From Reichenbachiella carrageenanivorans (GTDB lineage: Bacteria; Bacteroidota; Bacteroidia; Cytophagales; Cyclobacteriaceae), in NCBI RefSeq assembly GCF_025639805.1, contig NZ_CP106735.1, positions 2,389,501-2,453,500 of the forward strand: a stretch of 64,000 nucleotides of DNA, in the 5' to 3' direction. Shown in pieces: positions 46,004-55,133 of this stretch. A program made the position numbers and the translations under genes. The notes below the pieces were generated by a model. That model did not search any database and was not told where the DNA came from. It was given only the letters and a program-made list of their open reading frames with translations. Every line of letters starts with the position of its first letter. The first letter of the stretch is position 1.

Positions 46004-46035
46004 TTGCTTTTGTGAAAAAAAAAAGATTATATTTA
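46004..46035 (+). promoter_or_regulatory. Possible promoter of the DUF3276 gene
   Basis: TTG at 46004-46006 is followed after 21 bases by TATATTTA (46028-46035), one mismatch from TAnnTTTG. If real, transcription starts near 46042, after the first in-frame GTG (46012), and supports the later GTG start at 46102. Confidence 0.35.
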
Positions 46036-46101
46036 AAGCTTTTAAAGAATTTTATTGATCATCAAAATCTAAATTCTAGCAACTTAAACATACCGATTAA
46101 A

Positions 46102-46458
46102 GTGGAAGATCATAAGGATAACGACAGAGCAGAAATATATTCTGAGAGAGTAAGAGCCGGGAAAAGAACCTACTTTTTTGATGTAAAGTCCACACGTTCA
46201 AACGACTATTATTTGACGATTACCGAAAGCAAAAGGCGCTATAAGGATGATGGATATTTCTATGAGAAACACAAAATATTCTTGTACAAAGAAGACTTCA
46301 ATAAATTTGTACAGGCACTCAACGATACAGTCAATCATGTAAAAACAGAGCTAATGCCTGAGGTTGATTTCGAACAATTTGACAGAGAAAAAGAAGAAAA
46401 TGAGGAGGGTGTTGTCACAGTCAACTCCAGCGATGACAGTGAATTGAAATGGGATTGA
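46102..46458 (+). CDS. DUF3276 (PUR-alpha-like) nucleic-acid-binding protein
   Basis: From the GTG at 46102 the product has 118 residues; the frame is open from a GTG at 46012, which would add 30 residues unlike the family. The conserved block is AEIYSERVRAGKRTYFFDVKSTR, NDYYLTITESKRRY, and YEKHKIFLYKEDFNKFVQAL, typical of the Bacteroidota DUF3276/PUR-type fold that binds single-stranded DNA or RNA. The C-terminal tail is acidic. The later start is preferred because of family length and a possible promoter inside the longer frame. It is a single gene ended by a hairpin. Confidence 0.8.
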   Translation: MEDHKDNDRAEIYSERVRAGKRTYFFDVKSTRSNDYYLTITESKRRYKDDGYFYEKHKIFLYKEDFNKFVQALNDTVNHVKTELMPEVDFEQFDREKEENEEGVVTVNSSDDSELKWD

Positions 46459-46481
46459 TACATTTCTTGATAGAAGAATCT

Positions 46482-46512
46482 AAAAAGCTCTTGGGTACTC
46501 CTAGAGCTTTTT
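46482..46512 (+). terminator. Terminator after the DUF3276 gene
   Basis: AAAAAGCTCT and AGAGCTTTTT form a perfect 10-bp stem with an 11-base loop, followed by CTATTTTT. It lies 24 bases after the stop codon. Confidence 0.85.
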
Positions 46513-46525
46513 CTATTTTTAGGCC

Positions 46526-47629
46526 ATGATCAGAAGAACACTTGTTTTTATCGTAGTATTTGTCGCGTTGTTTGTATTCTGCGCCTGGCTATTCAGCGAC
46601 ATTTTCATATACCTGTGTATCTCTATCGTACTGGCTACTATCTTAAGACCGCTGACCAATTTGATTAGTAGGACATATATTTTTCGGGTGAGATTGCCGC
46701 GAGTGTTGGCTATCTTGATGTCGTATTGTGTAGTTGTGGGCGTGGTCTTTTCATTTGTCTTATTATTTATTCCACTTATTGTAGAACAGGTTAACGTGCT
46801 TTCTAGAGTGAGCTTTGATGAAGTGTATTCCAATCTCTCCCAACCCTTAGTCTCCATCGAAAACTTCCTGATAGACTATCAGCTGGTGAGTGAAGACGAA
46901 CACAGTTTGACTGAGACCATACGTTCGAGTGTCTTTGAATTTGTGAGTCACCTCAACTTTAGAAATATCATCAATAACTTATTGACTTTTACGGGTGGTT
47001 TCTTTGTCAGTGTTTTAGCGATTGCTTTCATTACCTTTTTTCTCTTGTTGGAAAATGGACTTTTGAGTCGTCGACTGATCGCCATTGTGCCCAATCAATA
47101 TTTTGAGTTGTTTATTTCCGCCATTCATAAGATAGAGCATTTGTTGTCCAACTATCTAATCGGGCTCACCTTACAGATGATGGCGATCTTTTCCATCGCA
47201 GGACTAGGACTCTCTATTTTGGGAGTAAAGTATGCGTTGACGGTAGCTGTTTTTGCGGCTGTAGCTAATTTGATACCCTATATGGGGCCATTGCTAGGGG
47301 CTAGTTTTGGTATAGTTGTAGGACTTTCTACTAGCGGACATTTTGCACTTGATCAAACCACCGTGATTCTTATTTTAAAAATAGCATCTGTATTTGCTGT
47401 TGTGCAAGCCGCAGACAATGTACTGCTACAGCCGCTTATCTTTTCAAAAAGCGTAAAGGCACATCCATTAGAGATTTTTGTTGTTATCTTTGCGGCCGCA
47501 AGTTTAGCGGGTATTCCGGGTATGATTGCCGCCATTCCTGTATACACGATTATACGTGTTTCGGTAATGGAAATTCGTGACGGATTCAAGAGCTACAGAA
47601 TTTTTCAAGTTTCAAAAAATATTATATAA
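46526..47629 (+). CDS. AI-2E family transporter (second copy type)
   Basis: This 367-residue membrane protein has the same family blocks as the product of the gene at 43843-44913: early helices (about 5-45 and 65-95), a soluble middle (about 100-155), then NLIPYMGPLLGASFGIVVGL and VLLQPLIFSKSVKAHPLEIFVVIFAAASLAGIPGMIAAIPVYTIIRV. The substrate is unknown. Its stop codon is immediately followed by the ychF start codon, so the two are probably co-transcribed. Sequence identity with the other copy looks low, so this is not a recent duplicate. Confidence 0.9.
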   Translation: MIRRTLVFIVVFVALFVFCAWLFSDIFIYLCISIVLATILRPLTNLISRTYIFRVRLPRVLAILMSYCVVVGVVFSFVLLFIPLIVEQVNVLSRVSFDEVYSNLSQPLVSIENFLIDYQLVSEDEHSLTETIRSSVFEFVSHLNFRNIINNLLTFTGGFFVSVLAIAFITFFLLLENGLLSRRLIAIVPNQYFELFISAIHKIEHLLSNYLIGLTLQMMAIFSIAGLGLSILGVKYALTVAVFAAVANLIPYMGPLLGASFGIVVGLSTSGHFALDQTTVILILKIASVFAVVQAADNVLLQPLIFSKSVKAHPLEIFVVIFAAASLAGIPGMIAAIPVYTIIRVSVMEIRDGFKSYRIFQVSKNII

Positions 47630-48727
47630 ATGGGATTGCAATGCGGGATTGTGGGTTTGCCTAACGTAGGTAAATCAACCCTTTTTAATGCATTATCAAA
47701 TGCAAAGGCAGAGGCTGCCAATTTTCCTTTCTGTACCATAGAACCCAATGTAGGGGTGATCTCCGTGCCAGACGAGCGACTCGGGGTTCTAGAGAAGTTG
47801 GTCAATCCTCAGAAAGTATTGCCCACCGTCATGGAGTTTGTCGACATTGCAGGGCTCGTCAAAGGAGCCAGTAAGGGAGAAGGACTTGGGAATAAATTCT
47901 TGGCTAATATCAGAGAAGTGGATGCCATCGTTCACGTGACTCGCTGCTTCAACGACGACAATATTGTGCACGTGGATGGAGTAGTCAATCCAGTCGCAGA
48001 TAAAGAAGTAATCGATACCGAACTTCAATTGAAAGACTTAGAGTCGATCGATAAGAAAATATTAAAGATAGCCAAGCAAGCTAAATCAGGCGATGCAAAG
48101 TCTAAGGCGCTGCTCACTATTTTAGAAGAATATAAAGCCTTGTTGGAATCGGGTAAAAACGCTAGGTCTCTAGAATTAACCCCTGATAGAAAGGAAGCGA
48201 TTAGTGATTTGCAACTACTTACAGTAAAGCCTGTGATCTATGTAGCCAATGTGGAAGAAAATTCAATCCTGACAGGTAATGCGCATGTAGAAGCATTGAA
48301 GGCCTCAGTGGCAGACGAAGACGCACAAGTGGTCATGGTTAGTGCAGCTATCGAATCTCAAATTGCCGAGTTTGATGATGCAGAAGAAAAAGAAATGTTC
48401 TTAGGGGAGTATGGATTGAAGGAATCTGGTTTGGATAAACTTATTCGTGCAGCCTATGAATTATTAGACCTAATTACCTATTTCACTGCAGGAGTGACTG
48501 AAGTGAGAGCTTGGACAATCAAAAAAGGTTGGAAAGCACCACAGGCAGCAGGCGTTATTCATACAGACTTTGAAAGAGGCTTTATCAAAGCGGAGGTCAT
48601 TAAAATTCCAGATTACGTGCAGTACGGATCTGAAGCCGGGTGTAAAGAGGCTGGTAAGCTAGCCATCGAGGGCAAGGAGTATGTAGTGAAGGATGGAGAC
48701 GTGATGCATTTTAGATTTAATGTCTAA
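47630..48727 (+). CDS. ychF: YchF/OLA1-family ATPase
   Basis: This 365-residue protein has the OBG-family P-loop GLPNVGKST (9-17), NFPFCTIEPNVGV, DIAGLVKGASKGEGLGN, a helical arm (about 130-200) and the C-terminal TGS domain (TYFTAGVTEVRAWTIKKGWKAPQAAGVIHTDFERGFIKAEVI). YchF prefers ATP over GTP and associates with ribosomes, acting in translation and stress. It directly follows the AI-2E transporter gene with no gap. Confidence 0.97.
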   Translation: MGLQCGIVGLPNVGKSTLFNALSNAKAEAANFPFCTIEPNVGVISVPDERLGVLEKLVNPQKVLPTVMEFVDIAGLVKGASKGEGLGNKFLANIREVDAIVHVTRCFNDDNIVHVDGVVNPVADKEVIDTELQLKDLESIDKKILKIAKQAKSGDAKSKALLTILEEYKALLESGKNARSLELTPDRKEAISDLQLLTVKPVIYVANVEENSILTGNAHVEALKASVADEDAQVVMVSAAIESQIAEFDDAEEKEMFLGEYGLKESGLDKLIRAAYELLDLITYFTAGVTEVRAWTIKKGWKAPQAAGVIHTDFERGFIKAEVIKIPDYVQYGSEAGCKEAGKLAIEGKEYVVKDGDVMHFRFNV

Positions 48728-48751
48728 TGAGATCAAACCTCTAAGGGTTAA

Positions 48752-48765
48752 AAACTACGTAGTTT
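48752..48765. promoter_or_regulatory. 14-bp perfect palindrome upstream of acnB
   Basis: AAACTACGTAGTTT is a perfect palindrome, 127 bases before the acnB start and 24 bases after ychF. The half-site AACTAC/GTAGTT recurs in the inverted repeat before acnA (51765-51784). It may be an operator shared by the two aconitase genes. Confidence 0.45.
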
Positions 48766-48891
48766 CTCATTTTTAAGGGTTTTTGGTATGAATTGGATGC
48801 AATTCTTCGTTATTTTGCAGCCTTAAAAATTAACATTAGACCCACCGATTTAATTTTTAAAAACAAACTTACAACGTAAATAGCAGCGATT

Positions 48892-51693
48892 ATGGCACTG
48901 GATCTTGATATGCTAAAAAAGCATTACAACGATTACATCGAGGAGATTGAAGAACGAAAAGGACAAGGGCTTAACCCCAAGCCAATAGAAGGCGCTGAAT
49001 TGACAAGTGCAATTATTGCGCAAATCAAAGATTCAGGCAACGAACATAGAGAAGATTCTCTTAATTTCTTTATTTACAACACATTGCCTGGTACAACAAG
49101 CGCAGCTGGCGTAAAGGCAGAATTTCTGAAGGAGATCATTCTTGGTGAGTCTGTAGTTGAAGAAATTACTCCAACCTTTGCTTTTGAGCTTTTGTCGCAC
49201 ATGAAAGGCGGCCCTTCGATAAAGGTGTTGCTGGATTTGGCATTGGGTGAAAATGCAGCGATTGCCAAAGAAGCTGCGGAGGTGCTTAAGACACAAGTAT
49301 TTTTATACGATGCAGATATGGCACGTCTGGAGGATGCCTACAAGGGAGGAAACGCCATCGCTAAGGATTTATTAGAAAGTTATGTTAAAGCGGAATTTTT
49401 CACCAAACTACCAGAAGTAGAAGAGAAAATAGAAATCGTTACTTTTATCGCAGGTGAAGGAGATATTTCTACGGATTTGCTATCTCCAGGTGCAGATGCA
49501 CACTCTCGGTCAGATCGGGAATTGCACGGTCAGTGTATCTTTGAGCACAATAAAGACATGCAAAAAGAGCTTTCAGCTTTAAAAGCTCAACACCCTGATA
49601 AGCGAGTGATGCTGATCGCTGAAAAAGGTACCATGGGTGTGGGGTCTTCGAGAATGTCTGGTGTAAACAACGTGGCATTGTGGACAGGCGTGCAAGCTAG
49701 CCCTTATGTGCCATTTATCAATATTGCACCAGTGATTGCTGGTACCAACGGTATTTCACCAATTTTCTTAACTACTGTAGGAGTAACTGGTGGTATCGGG
49801 ATTGATTTGAAAAACTGGGTAAAGAAAACAGATGCAGACGGCAATGTCGTAGTAGATGCTAATGGAGAACCCGTATTAGAAGAGGCATATGCTGTAGCCA
49901 CAGGTACAGTCTTTACAATTAATACAAAAGACAAGAAATTGTATAAAGGAGATCAAGCAGTAATGGATATTTCTGCTTCGTTGACTCCTCAAAAAGTAGA
50001 GTTTATTAAGGCAGGGGGGTCATACGCCGTGGTCTTTGGAAAGAAACTACAAACATTTGCCGCCAAGACTTTAGGGGTTGAAGTACCTACGGTATTTGCT
50101 CCTTCAAAAGAAATCTCTATTGAAGGACAAGGCTTGACAGCAGTAGAGAAGATTTTCAATAAAAATGCAGTTGGAACAACGCCAGGCAAGATCTTGCATA
50201 CAGGTTCTGATGTACGTGTTGAAGTAAACATCGTAGGATCTCAAGATACAACAGGATTGATGACTTCACAGGAGTTAGAGGCAATGGCTGCTACAACCAT
50301 TTCTCCTATTGTTGACGGTGCTTACCAATCAGGCTGTCATACAGCTTCAGTTTGGGATAATAAATCTAAAGCCAATATCCCAAGGTTGATGAAATTCATG
50401 AACGATTTTGGTTTGATTACAGCACGTGATCCGAAAGGCGTTTATCCAGCGATGACTGATGTGATTCACAAAGTACTGAATGATATTACCGTAAGTGATT
50501 GGGATATCATTATAGGAGGAGACTCCCATACGCGTATGTCAAAGGGGGTTGCATTTGGGGCTGACTCTGGTACAGTTGCTTTAGCACTAGCTACAGGAGA
50601 GGCGACGATGCCAATTCCAGCCTCTGTGAAGGTGACATTTAAAGGTGAGATGAAGAGCTACATGGATTTTCGCGACGTGGTGCATGCCACACAACAGCAG
50701 ATGTTGAAGCAGTTTGGCGGAGAAAATGTATTTCAAGGGAGAATAATCGAGGTTCATATCGGAACTTTGACTGCCGATCAAGCATTTACTTTTACAGATT
50801 GGACTGCAGAGATGAAGGCCAAAGCGTCTATCTGCATCTCAGAGGATGAGACTTTAATCGAATCATTGGAGATCGCTAAGTCTAGGATCCAAATCATGAT
50901 AGATAAAGGAATGGACAATAAAAATGCTGTTCTTCAGGGATTGATCGACAAAGCGAATAAGAGAATTGAGGAGATTAGATCAGGTGAAAAACCAGCATTG
51001 ACTCCAGATGCTAATGCAAAATATTTCGCAGAGGTAGTTGTTGATTTGAATGAAATCATTGAACCAATGATTGCTGACCCTGACGTAAACAATGCAGACG
51101 TGTCTAAACGCTATACACACGATACCATCCGACCACTTTCTTATTACGGTGGTGATAAGAAGGTAGATTTGGGATTCATCGGGTCTTGTATGGTGCACAA
51201 AGGGGATATGAAGATTTTGGCACAAATGCTGAAAAACATTGAGTCGCAGCAAGGAAAGGTGGCTTTCAATGCTCCTTTGGTTGTTGCTCCTCCCACCTAC
51301 AACATCGTAGATGAATTGAAAGCGGAAGGCGATTGGGAAGTATTGCAAAAGTATTCAGGCTTCGAATTTGATGACAATGCACCAAAAGGTGCTGCTCGTA
51401 CTAAGTATGAGAATATGTTGTATTTAGAACGCCCTGGGTGTAATCTCTGTATGGGTAATCAGGAAAAAGCCGAGCCAGGAGATACGGTTATGGCTACTTC
51501 TACTCGTTTGTTCCAAGGAAGAGTAGTGAAGGATTCCAATGAGAAAAAAGGAGAATCATTACTTTCATCTACGCCAGTAGTCGTACTCTCTACAGTGTTG
51601 GGAAGGACGCCTAATCTGTCAGAATACGAAGCCGCAGTGCAGGGTATTGACTTGACTAAGTTTAAGCCATCTGGCAAGCTATTGGTGAAGTAA
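48892..51693 (+). CDS. acnB: Bifunctional aconitate hydratase 2 / 2-methylisocitrate dehydratase
   Basis: This 933-residue protein has the AcnB order: HEAT-like N-terminal domain (about 1-160), swivel domain with EKGTMGVGSSRMSGVNN, then the catalytic domains with GGDSHTRMSKGVAFGADSGTVALALATGEATMPIP and the iron-sulfur cysteines in GSCMVH and RPGCNLCMGNQ. It isomerises citrate to isocitrate and may serve the methylcitrate path. A TTATTTTGCAG stretch about 70 bases upstream resembles a Bacteroidota promoter but with one mismatch. It has its own terminator. Confidence 0.97.
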   Translation: MALDLDMLKKHYNDYIEEIEERKGQGLNPKPIEGAELTSAIIAQIKDSGNEHREDSLNFFIYNTLPGTTSAAGVKAEFLKEIILGESVVEEITPTFAFELLSHMKGGPSIKVLLDLALGENAAIAKEAAEVLKTQVFLYDADMARLEDAYKGGNAIAKDLLESYVKAEFFTKLPEVEEKIEIVTFIAGEGDISTDLLSPGADAHSRSDRELHGQCIFEHNKDMQKELSALKAQHPDKRVMLIAEKGTMGVGSSRMSGVNNVALWTGVQASPYVPFINIAPVIAGTNGISPIFLTTVGVTGGIGIDLKNWVKKTDADGNVVVDANGEPVLEEAYAVATGTVFTINTKDKKLYKGDQAVMDISASLTPQKVEFIKAGGSYAVVFGKKLQTFAAKTLGVEVPTVFAPSKEISIEGQGLTAVEKIFNKNAVGTTPGKILHTGSDVRVEVNIVGSQDTTGLMTSQELEAMAATTISPIVDGAYQSGCHTASVWDNKSKANIPRLMKFMNDFGLITARDPKGVYPAMTDVIHKVLNDITVSDWDIIIGGDSHTRMSKGVAFGADSGTVALALATGEATMPIPASVKVTFKGEMKSYMDFRDVVHATQQQMLKQFGGENVFQGRIIEVHIGTLTADQAFTFTDWTAEMKAKASICISEDETLIESLEIAKSRIQIMIDKGMDNKNAVLQGLIDKANKRIEEIRSGEKPALTPDANAKYFAEVVVDLNEIIEPMIADPDVNNADVSKRYTHDTIRPLSYYGGDKKVDLGFIGSCMVHKGDMKILAQMLKNIESQQGKVAFNAPLVVAPPTYNIVDELKAEGDWEVLQKYSGFEFDDNAPKGAARTKYENMLYLERPGCNLCMGNQEKAEPGDTVMATSTRLFQGRVVKDSNEKKGESLLSSTPVVVLSTVLGRTPNLSEYEAAVQGIDLTKFKPSGKLLVK

Positions 51694-51715
51694 GGGGCAG
51701 ATATTGATTGTAGGT

Positions 51716-51750
51716 AAAAAGCTCGTTTCGTATATCGGAACGAGCTTTTT
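51716..51750 (+). terminator. Terminator of acnB
   Basis: AAAAAGCTCGTT and AACGAGCTTTTT form a perfect 12-bp stem, with TCG/CGA-type pairing partly extending it, followed by ATTTAT. It begins 23 bases after the acnB stop. Confidence 0.92.
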
Positions 51751-51764
51751 ATTTATCCGCTCTC

Positions 51765-51784
51765 GTAGTTATATTCATAACTAC
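51765..51784. promoter_or_regulatory. Inverted repeat upstream of acnA
   Basis: GTAGTTAT and ATAACTAC are exact inverted copies around ATTC, lying 64 bases before the acnA start and after the acnB terminator. The GTAGTT/AACTAC half-site is shared with the palindrome before acnB, in opposite arrangement. Confidence 0.5.
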
Positions 51785-51847
51785 TTTAATAAGATCACGT
51801 TTAACCTTAACTTAGAGTATTATACATAAAGTAAAAAAATACGTGCT

Positions 51848-54115
51848 ATGGCATTTGATATCGATATGATTAAAAGGGTTTACGCTACTATGGGAGAGCG
51901 TATCTCTAAAGCCAAAAAAATGACGGGCAAACCGTTGACGTTGGCAGAAAAAATATTATACACACACCTATATGATGGGCAGCCTACTGAGACCTATAAA
52001 AGAGGAGAGTCTTATGTGGATTTTGCGCCAGACAGAATAGCCTGTCAGGATGCTACTGCACAGATGGCTTTGCTACAGTTCATGCAGGCAGGCAAGGCAA
52101 AAGTAGCAGTTCCTACCACGGTTCATTGTGATCACCTGATTCAAGCCAAAGTAGGTGCTACCGAGGATTTGCAAAATGCCATCAACACTTCTAATGAAGT
52201 ATTCAACTTCTTGGATTCAGTTTCTAACAAATACGGTATAGGTTTTTGGAAACCAGGAGCAGGTATCATTCATCAGGTAGTATTGGAGAATTATGCCTTT
52301 CCAGGAGGAATGATGATTGGTACGGATTCTCATACTGTAAATGCAGGAGGACTGGGTATGGTCGCTGTAGGTGTAGGAGGAGCAGATGCCGTAGATGTTA
52401 TGGCGGGCATGGCTTGGGAATTGAAATTCCCTAAACTGATCGGAGTAAAACTTACGGGGGAGTTGAATGGATGGTCATCTGCCAAAGATGTGATTCTGAA
52501 AGTAGCAGGTATTCTAACCGTAAAAGGGGGGACAGGTGCGATTGTAGAATACTTTGGCGAAGGAGCTAAAAACCTGTCTTGTACAGGGAAAGGAACCATC
52601 TGTAACATGGGTGCTGAAATAGGAGCAACGACTTCTACTTTCGGATACGATGAATCCATGGAAAGATATTTAAGGGCTACAGGTAGAGCCGAAGTGGCTG
52701 ATTTGGCTAATGAAATCAAGGAACACTTGACTGGTGATGAAGAAGTGTACGCCAATCCAGAACAATATTTCGATCAAGTGATTGAGATCGATTTGTCTAC
52801 TTTGGCTCCTCATGTAAATGGCCCATTTACGCCAGATTTGGCCACGCCAATTAGCGAAATGAAAGCCAAAGCGGAGGTTAATGGATGGCCCACAAAAGTA
52901 GAATGGGGACTGATTGGGTCATGTACCAACTCTTCTTACGAAGATATGTCTAGAGCAGCGTCTATTGTAGAGCAAGCTGTAGCGCATGGGATCAAACCAA
53001 AAGCGGAATTTGGAATTAATCCTGGTTCTGAGCAAGTAAGGTATACTATCGAAAGAGACGGTATTATTGAGACTTTTGAGAAAATGGGTACCAAGGTGTT
53101 TACAAACGCTTGTGGCCCCTGTATCGGACAATGGGCGAGAACAGGCGCTGAAAAAGGGGAGAAAAATACAATCGTTCACTCTTTCAATAGAAATTTTGCA
53201 AAAAGAGCGGATGGCAATCCAAACACGCATGCATTTGTGACCTCGCCAGAAATGGTAGCTGCTATAGCTATATCGGGAGATCTAGGGTTTAATCCAATTA
53301 CGGATACTTTGACCAACGAAGCAGGAGAACCCGTAAAACTGAACCCGCCAAAAGGGGACGAATTGCCGACTAAGGGGTTTGATGTAGAAGATCCAGGCTA
53401 CCAAGCACCAGCAGAAGATGGCACGGCGGTGCAAATTAGTGTGGCAGAAGATTCTAAAAGATTGCAGTTATTGGCTGGTTTTACCCCTTGGGATGGAGAA
53501 AACATTACAGGAGCAAAGCTGTTGATCAAAGCACAAGGAAAATGTACTACTGACCATATCTCTATGGCTGGGCCATGGCTGAGATTTAGAGGTCACTTGG
53601 ATAATATCGCAGACAACACGTTGATCGGAGCAGTGAATGCTTTCAATGGAGAAACCGATCGCGTAAAGAGTCAATTGACTGGAGAATATGGATCAGTTCC
53701 GGCGACTCAGAGGGCTTACAAAGCCGCAGGTATCCCCACGATCGTAGTGGGTGATCAAAACTATGGCGAAGGGTCTTCTAGAGAGCACGCGGCAATGCAG
53801 CCAAGACATTTGGGTGTAAGGGCTGTATTGGTGAAGTCATTTGCTAGGATCCACGAAACAAACTTGAAAAAACAAGGAATGCTCGGGCTAACATTCGCAA
53901 ATGAAGCAGATTATGACAAGATTCAAGAAGATGACACATTTGATTTTATCGATTTGAAGGATTTTGCTCCAGGAAAGCCTTTGACACTCGTAGCGAAGCA
54001 TGCGGATGGTTCTGAAGATACAATTGTAACGAATCATACCTACAATGCTGGACAGATTGAGTGGTTCAAAGCTGGATCAGCTTTGAATTTGATCAAAACA
54101 CAAAACAACGGATAA
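51848..54115 (+). CDS. acnA: Aconitate hydratase, AcnA/mitochondrial type
   Basis: This 755-residue protein has the layout and length of mitochondrial-type aconitase: [46 protein letters not shown], the cluster cysteines in [11 protein letters not shown] and [10 protein letters not shown], and the swivel domain with [19 protein letters not shown]. It catalyses the same citrate-isocitrate step as the unrelated-architecture AcnB directly upstream. It has its own likely promoter region and terminator, so the two aconitases can be expressed separately. Confidence 0.96.
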   Translation: MAFDIDMIKRVYATMGERISKAKKMTGKPLTLAEKILYTHLYDGQPTETYKRGESYVDFAPDRIACQDATAQMALLQFMQAGKAKVAVPTTVHCDHLIQAKVGATEDLQNAINTSNEVFNFLDSVSNKYGIGFWKPGAGIIHQVVLENYAFPGGMMIGTDSHTVNAGGLGMVAVGVGGADAVDVMAGMAWELKFPKLIGVKLTGELNGWSSAKDVILKVAGILTVKGGTGAIVEYFGEGAKNLSCTGKGTICNMGAEIGATTSTFGYDESMERYLRATGRAEVADLANEIKEHLTGDEEVYANPEQYFDQVIEIDLSTLAPHVNGPFTPDLATPISEMKAKAEVNGWPTKVEWGLIGSCTNSSYEDMSRAASIVEQAVAHGIKPKAEFGINPGSEQVRYTIERDGIIETFEKMGTKVFTNACGPCIGQWARTGAEKGEKNTIVHSFNRNFAKRADGNPNTHAFVTSPEMVAAIAISGDLGFNPITDTLTNEAGEPVKLNPPKGDELPTKGFDVEDPGYQAPAEDGTAVQISVAEDSKRLQLLAGFTPWDGENITGAKLLIKAQGKCTTDHISMAGPWLRFRGHLDNIADNTLIGAVNAFNGETDRVKSQLTGEYGSVPATQRAYKAAGIPTIVVGDQNYGEGSSREHAAMQPRHLGVRAVLVKSFARIHETNLKKQGMLGLTFANEADYDKIQEDDTFDFIDLKDFAPGKPLTLVAKHADGSEDTIVTNHTYNAGQIEWFKAGSALNLIKTQNNG

Positions 54116-54201
54116 TTGAAACGATGAAATCAGGTGGTTAGAAGCCAACTGAATCGATAATTATTTCGTAATTTTACATTGTATTCAAGAAAATAGTAAG
54201 C

Positions 54202-54234
54202 AACGGTTTCAGAGATGAGGCCGTTCTTTTTTAT
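54202..54234 (+). terminator. Terminator between acnA and greA
   Basis: AACGGTTTC pairs with GAGGCCGTT over 9 bp (two G-T pairs) around a 6-base loop and is followed by CTTTTTTATT. It ends acnA transcripts 16 bases before greA. Confidence 0.75.
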
Positions 54235-54249
54235 TATAAATCAAACAAC

Positions 54250-54723
54250 ATGAGTATATCATATTATACAGAAGCGGGGCTTCAGAAGTTGAAAGATGAA
54301 CTGAACGAACTGAGGACTCACGGAAGAACGGATATTGCAAAGCAGATTGCAGAAGCAAGAGATAAAGGTGATTTGAGTGAAAATGCAGAGTATGATGCGG
54401 CAAAAGATGCTCAGGGTCTGCTAGAACTTAAAATCGCAAAATTGGAAGCAGTAGTGGGGAATGCTAGAGTCATAGACGAATCTCAAATAGATACCTCTAA
54501 AGCGTCTATACTTTCTACAGTAAAGATCAAAAACAAAAAGAACGGCATGGAAGTGAAATATACGCTCGTGGCCGAGGAAGAAGCAGACTTGAAATTGGGT
54601 AAAATCTCCGTAAAATCTCCGATTGGTAAAGGTCTGCTGGGTAAGAAAATAGGAGAAGTAGCAGTCGTGGAAGCACCCGCTGGAAATATTGAATTCGAAA
54701 TTCTAGAAATAGGATTAGCCTAA
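54250..54723 (+). CDS. greA: Transcription elongation factor GreA
   Basis: This 157-residue protein has the GreA coiled-coil N-terminus with the tip acidic residues in ARDKGDLSENAEYDAAKDAQG, and the C-terminal FKBP-like domain (SILSTVKIKNKKNGMEVKYTLV, ISVKSPIGKGLLGKKIGEV). It rescues backtracked RNA polymerase by stimulating transcript cleavage. A HIT gene follows after 2 bases, so the two form an operon with the WD40 gene. Confidence 0.97.
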   Translation: MSISYYTEAGLQKLKDELNELRTHGRTDIAKQIAEARDKGDLSENAEYDAAKDAQGLLELKIAKLEAVVGNARVIDESQIDTSKASILSTVKIKNKKNGMEVKYTLVAEEEADLKLGKISVKSPIGKGLLGKKIGEVAVVEAPAGNIEFEILEIGLA

Positions 54724-54725
54724 TC

Positions 54726-55124
54726 ATGCCAAGCATATTCTGTAAAATTATTAGTCGAGAAATACCAGCACACATCGTTGCTGAAAATGATGACTATCTG
54801 GCATTTCTAGATATCAATCCTTTAGTAGAGGGACATTGTTTAGTGATTCCGAAGACGGAGGTTGATTATATCTATGACCTCTCAGATGACGTGCTTGCTG
54901 GTTTGCATTTGTTTGCAAAAAAAGTAGCGTTAGGGTTGAAAAAAGCCATTCCGTGCGAGCGGATTGGCATGAGTGTTATAGGGCTTGAAGTGCCTCATGC
55001 ACATGTGCACTTGATCCCAATGAATACGATGGACGATATGAATTTTGCTCGTCCTAAGCTGAGATTAAGCACAAATGAATTGGCCACAACCGCCGCAACC
55101 ATCAAGTCTGCCATAGAGATATAA
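54726..55124 (+). CDS. HIT-family nucleotide hydrolase/transferase
   Basis: This 132-residue protein has the histidine triad His91-x-His93-x-His95 in HAHVHLIPMN and the start IFCKIISREIPAHIVAENDDYLAFLDINPLVEGHCLVIPK. HIT proteins hydrolyse nucleoside phosphoramidates or dinucleotides. It lies 2 bases after greA and 9 bases before a WD40 gene on the same strand. Confidence 0.95.
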   Translation: MPSIFCKIISREIPAHIVAENDDYLAFLDINPLVEGHCLVIPKTEVDYIYDLSDDVLAGLHLFAKKVALGLKKAIPCERIGMSVIGLEVPHAHVHLIPMNTMDDMNFARPKLRLSTNELATTAATIKSAIEI

Positions 55125-55133
55125 ATAGACCGA

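Noticed and set aside
43843..47629. Two AI-2E transporter genes considered as a recent duplication
   Set aside because: They share only family-level motifs and lie on opposite strands with unrelated genes between.
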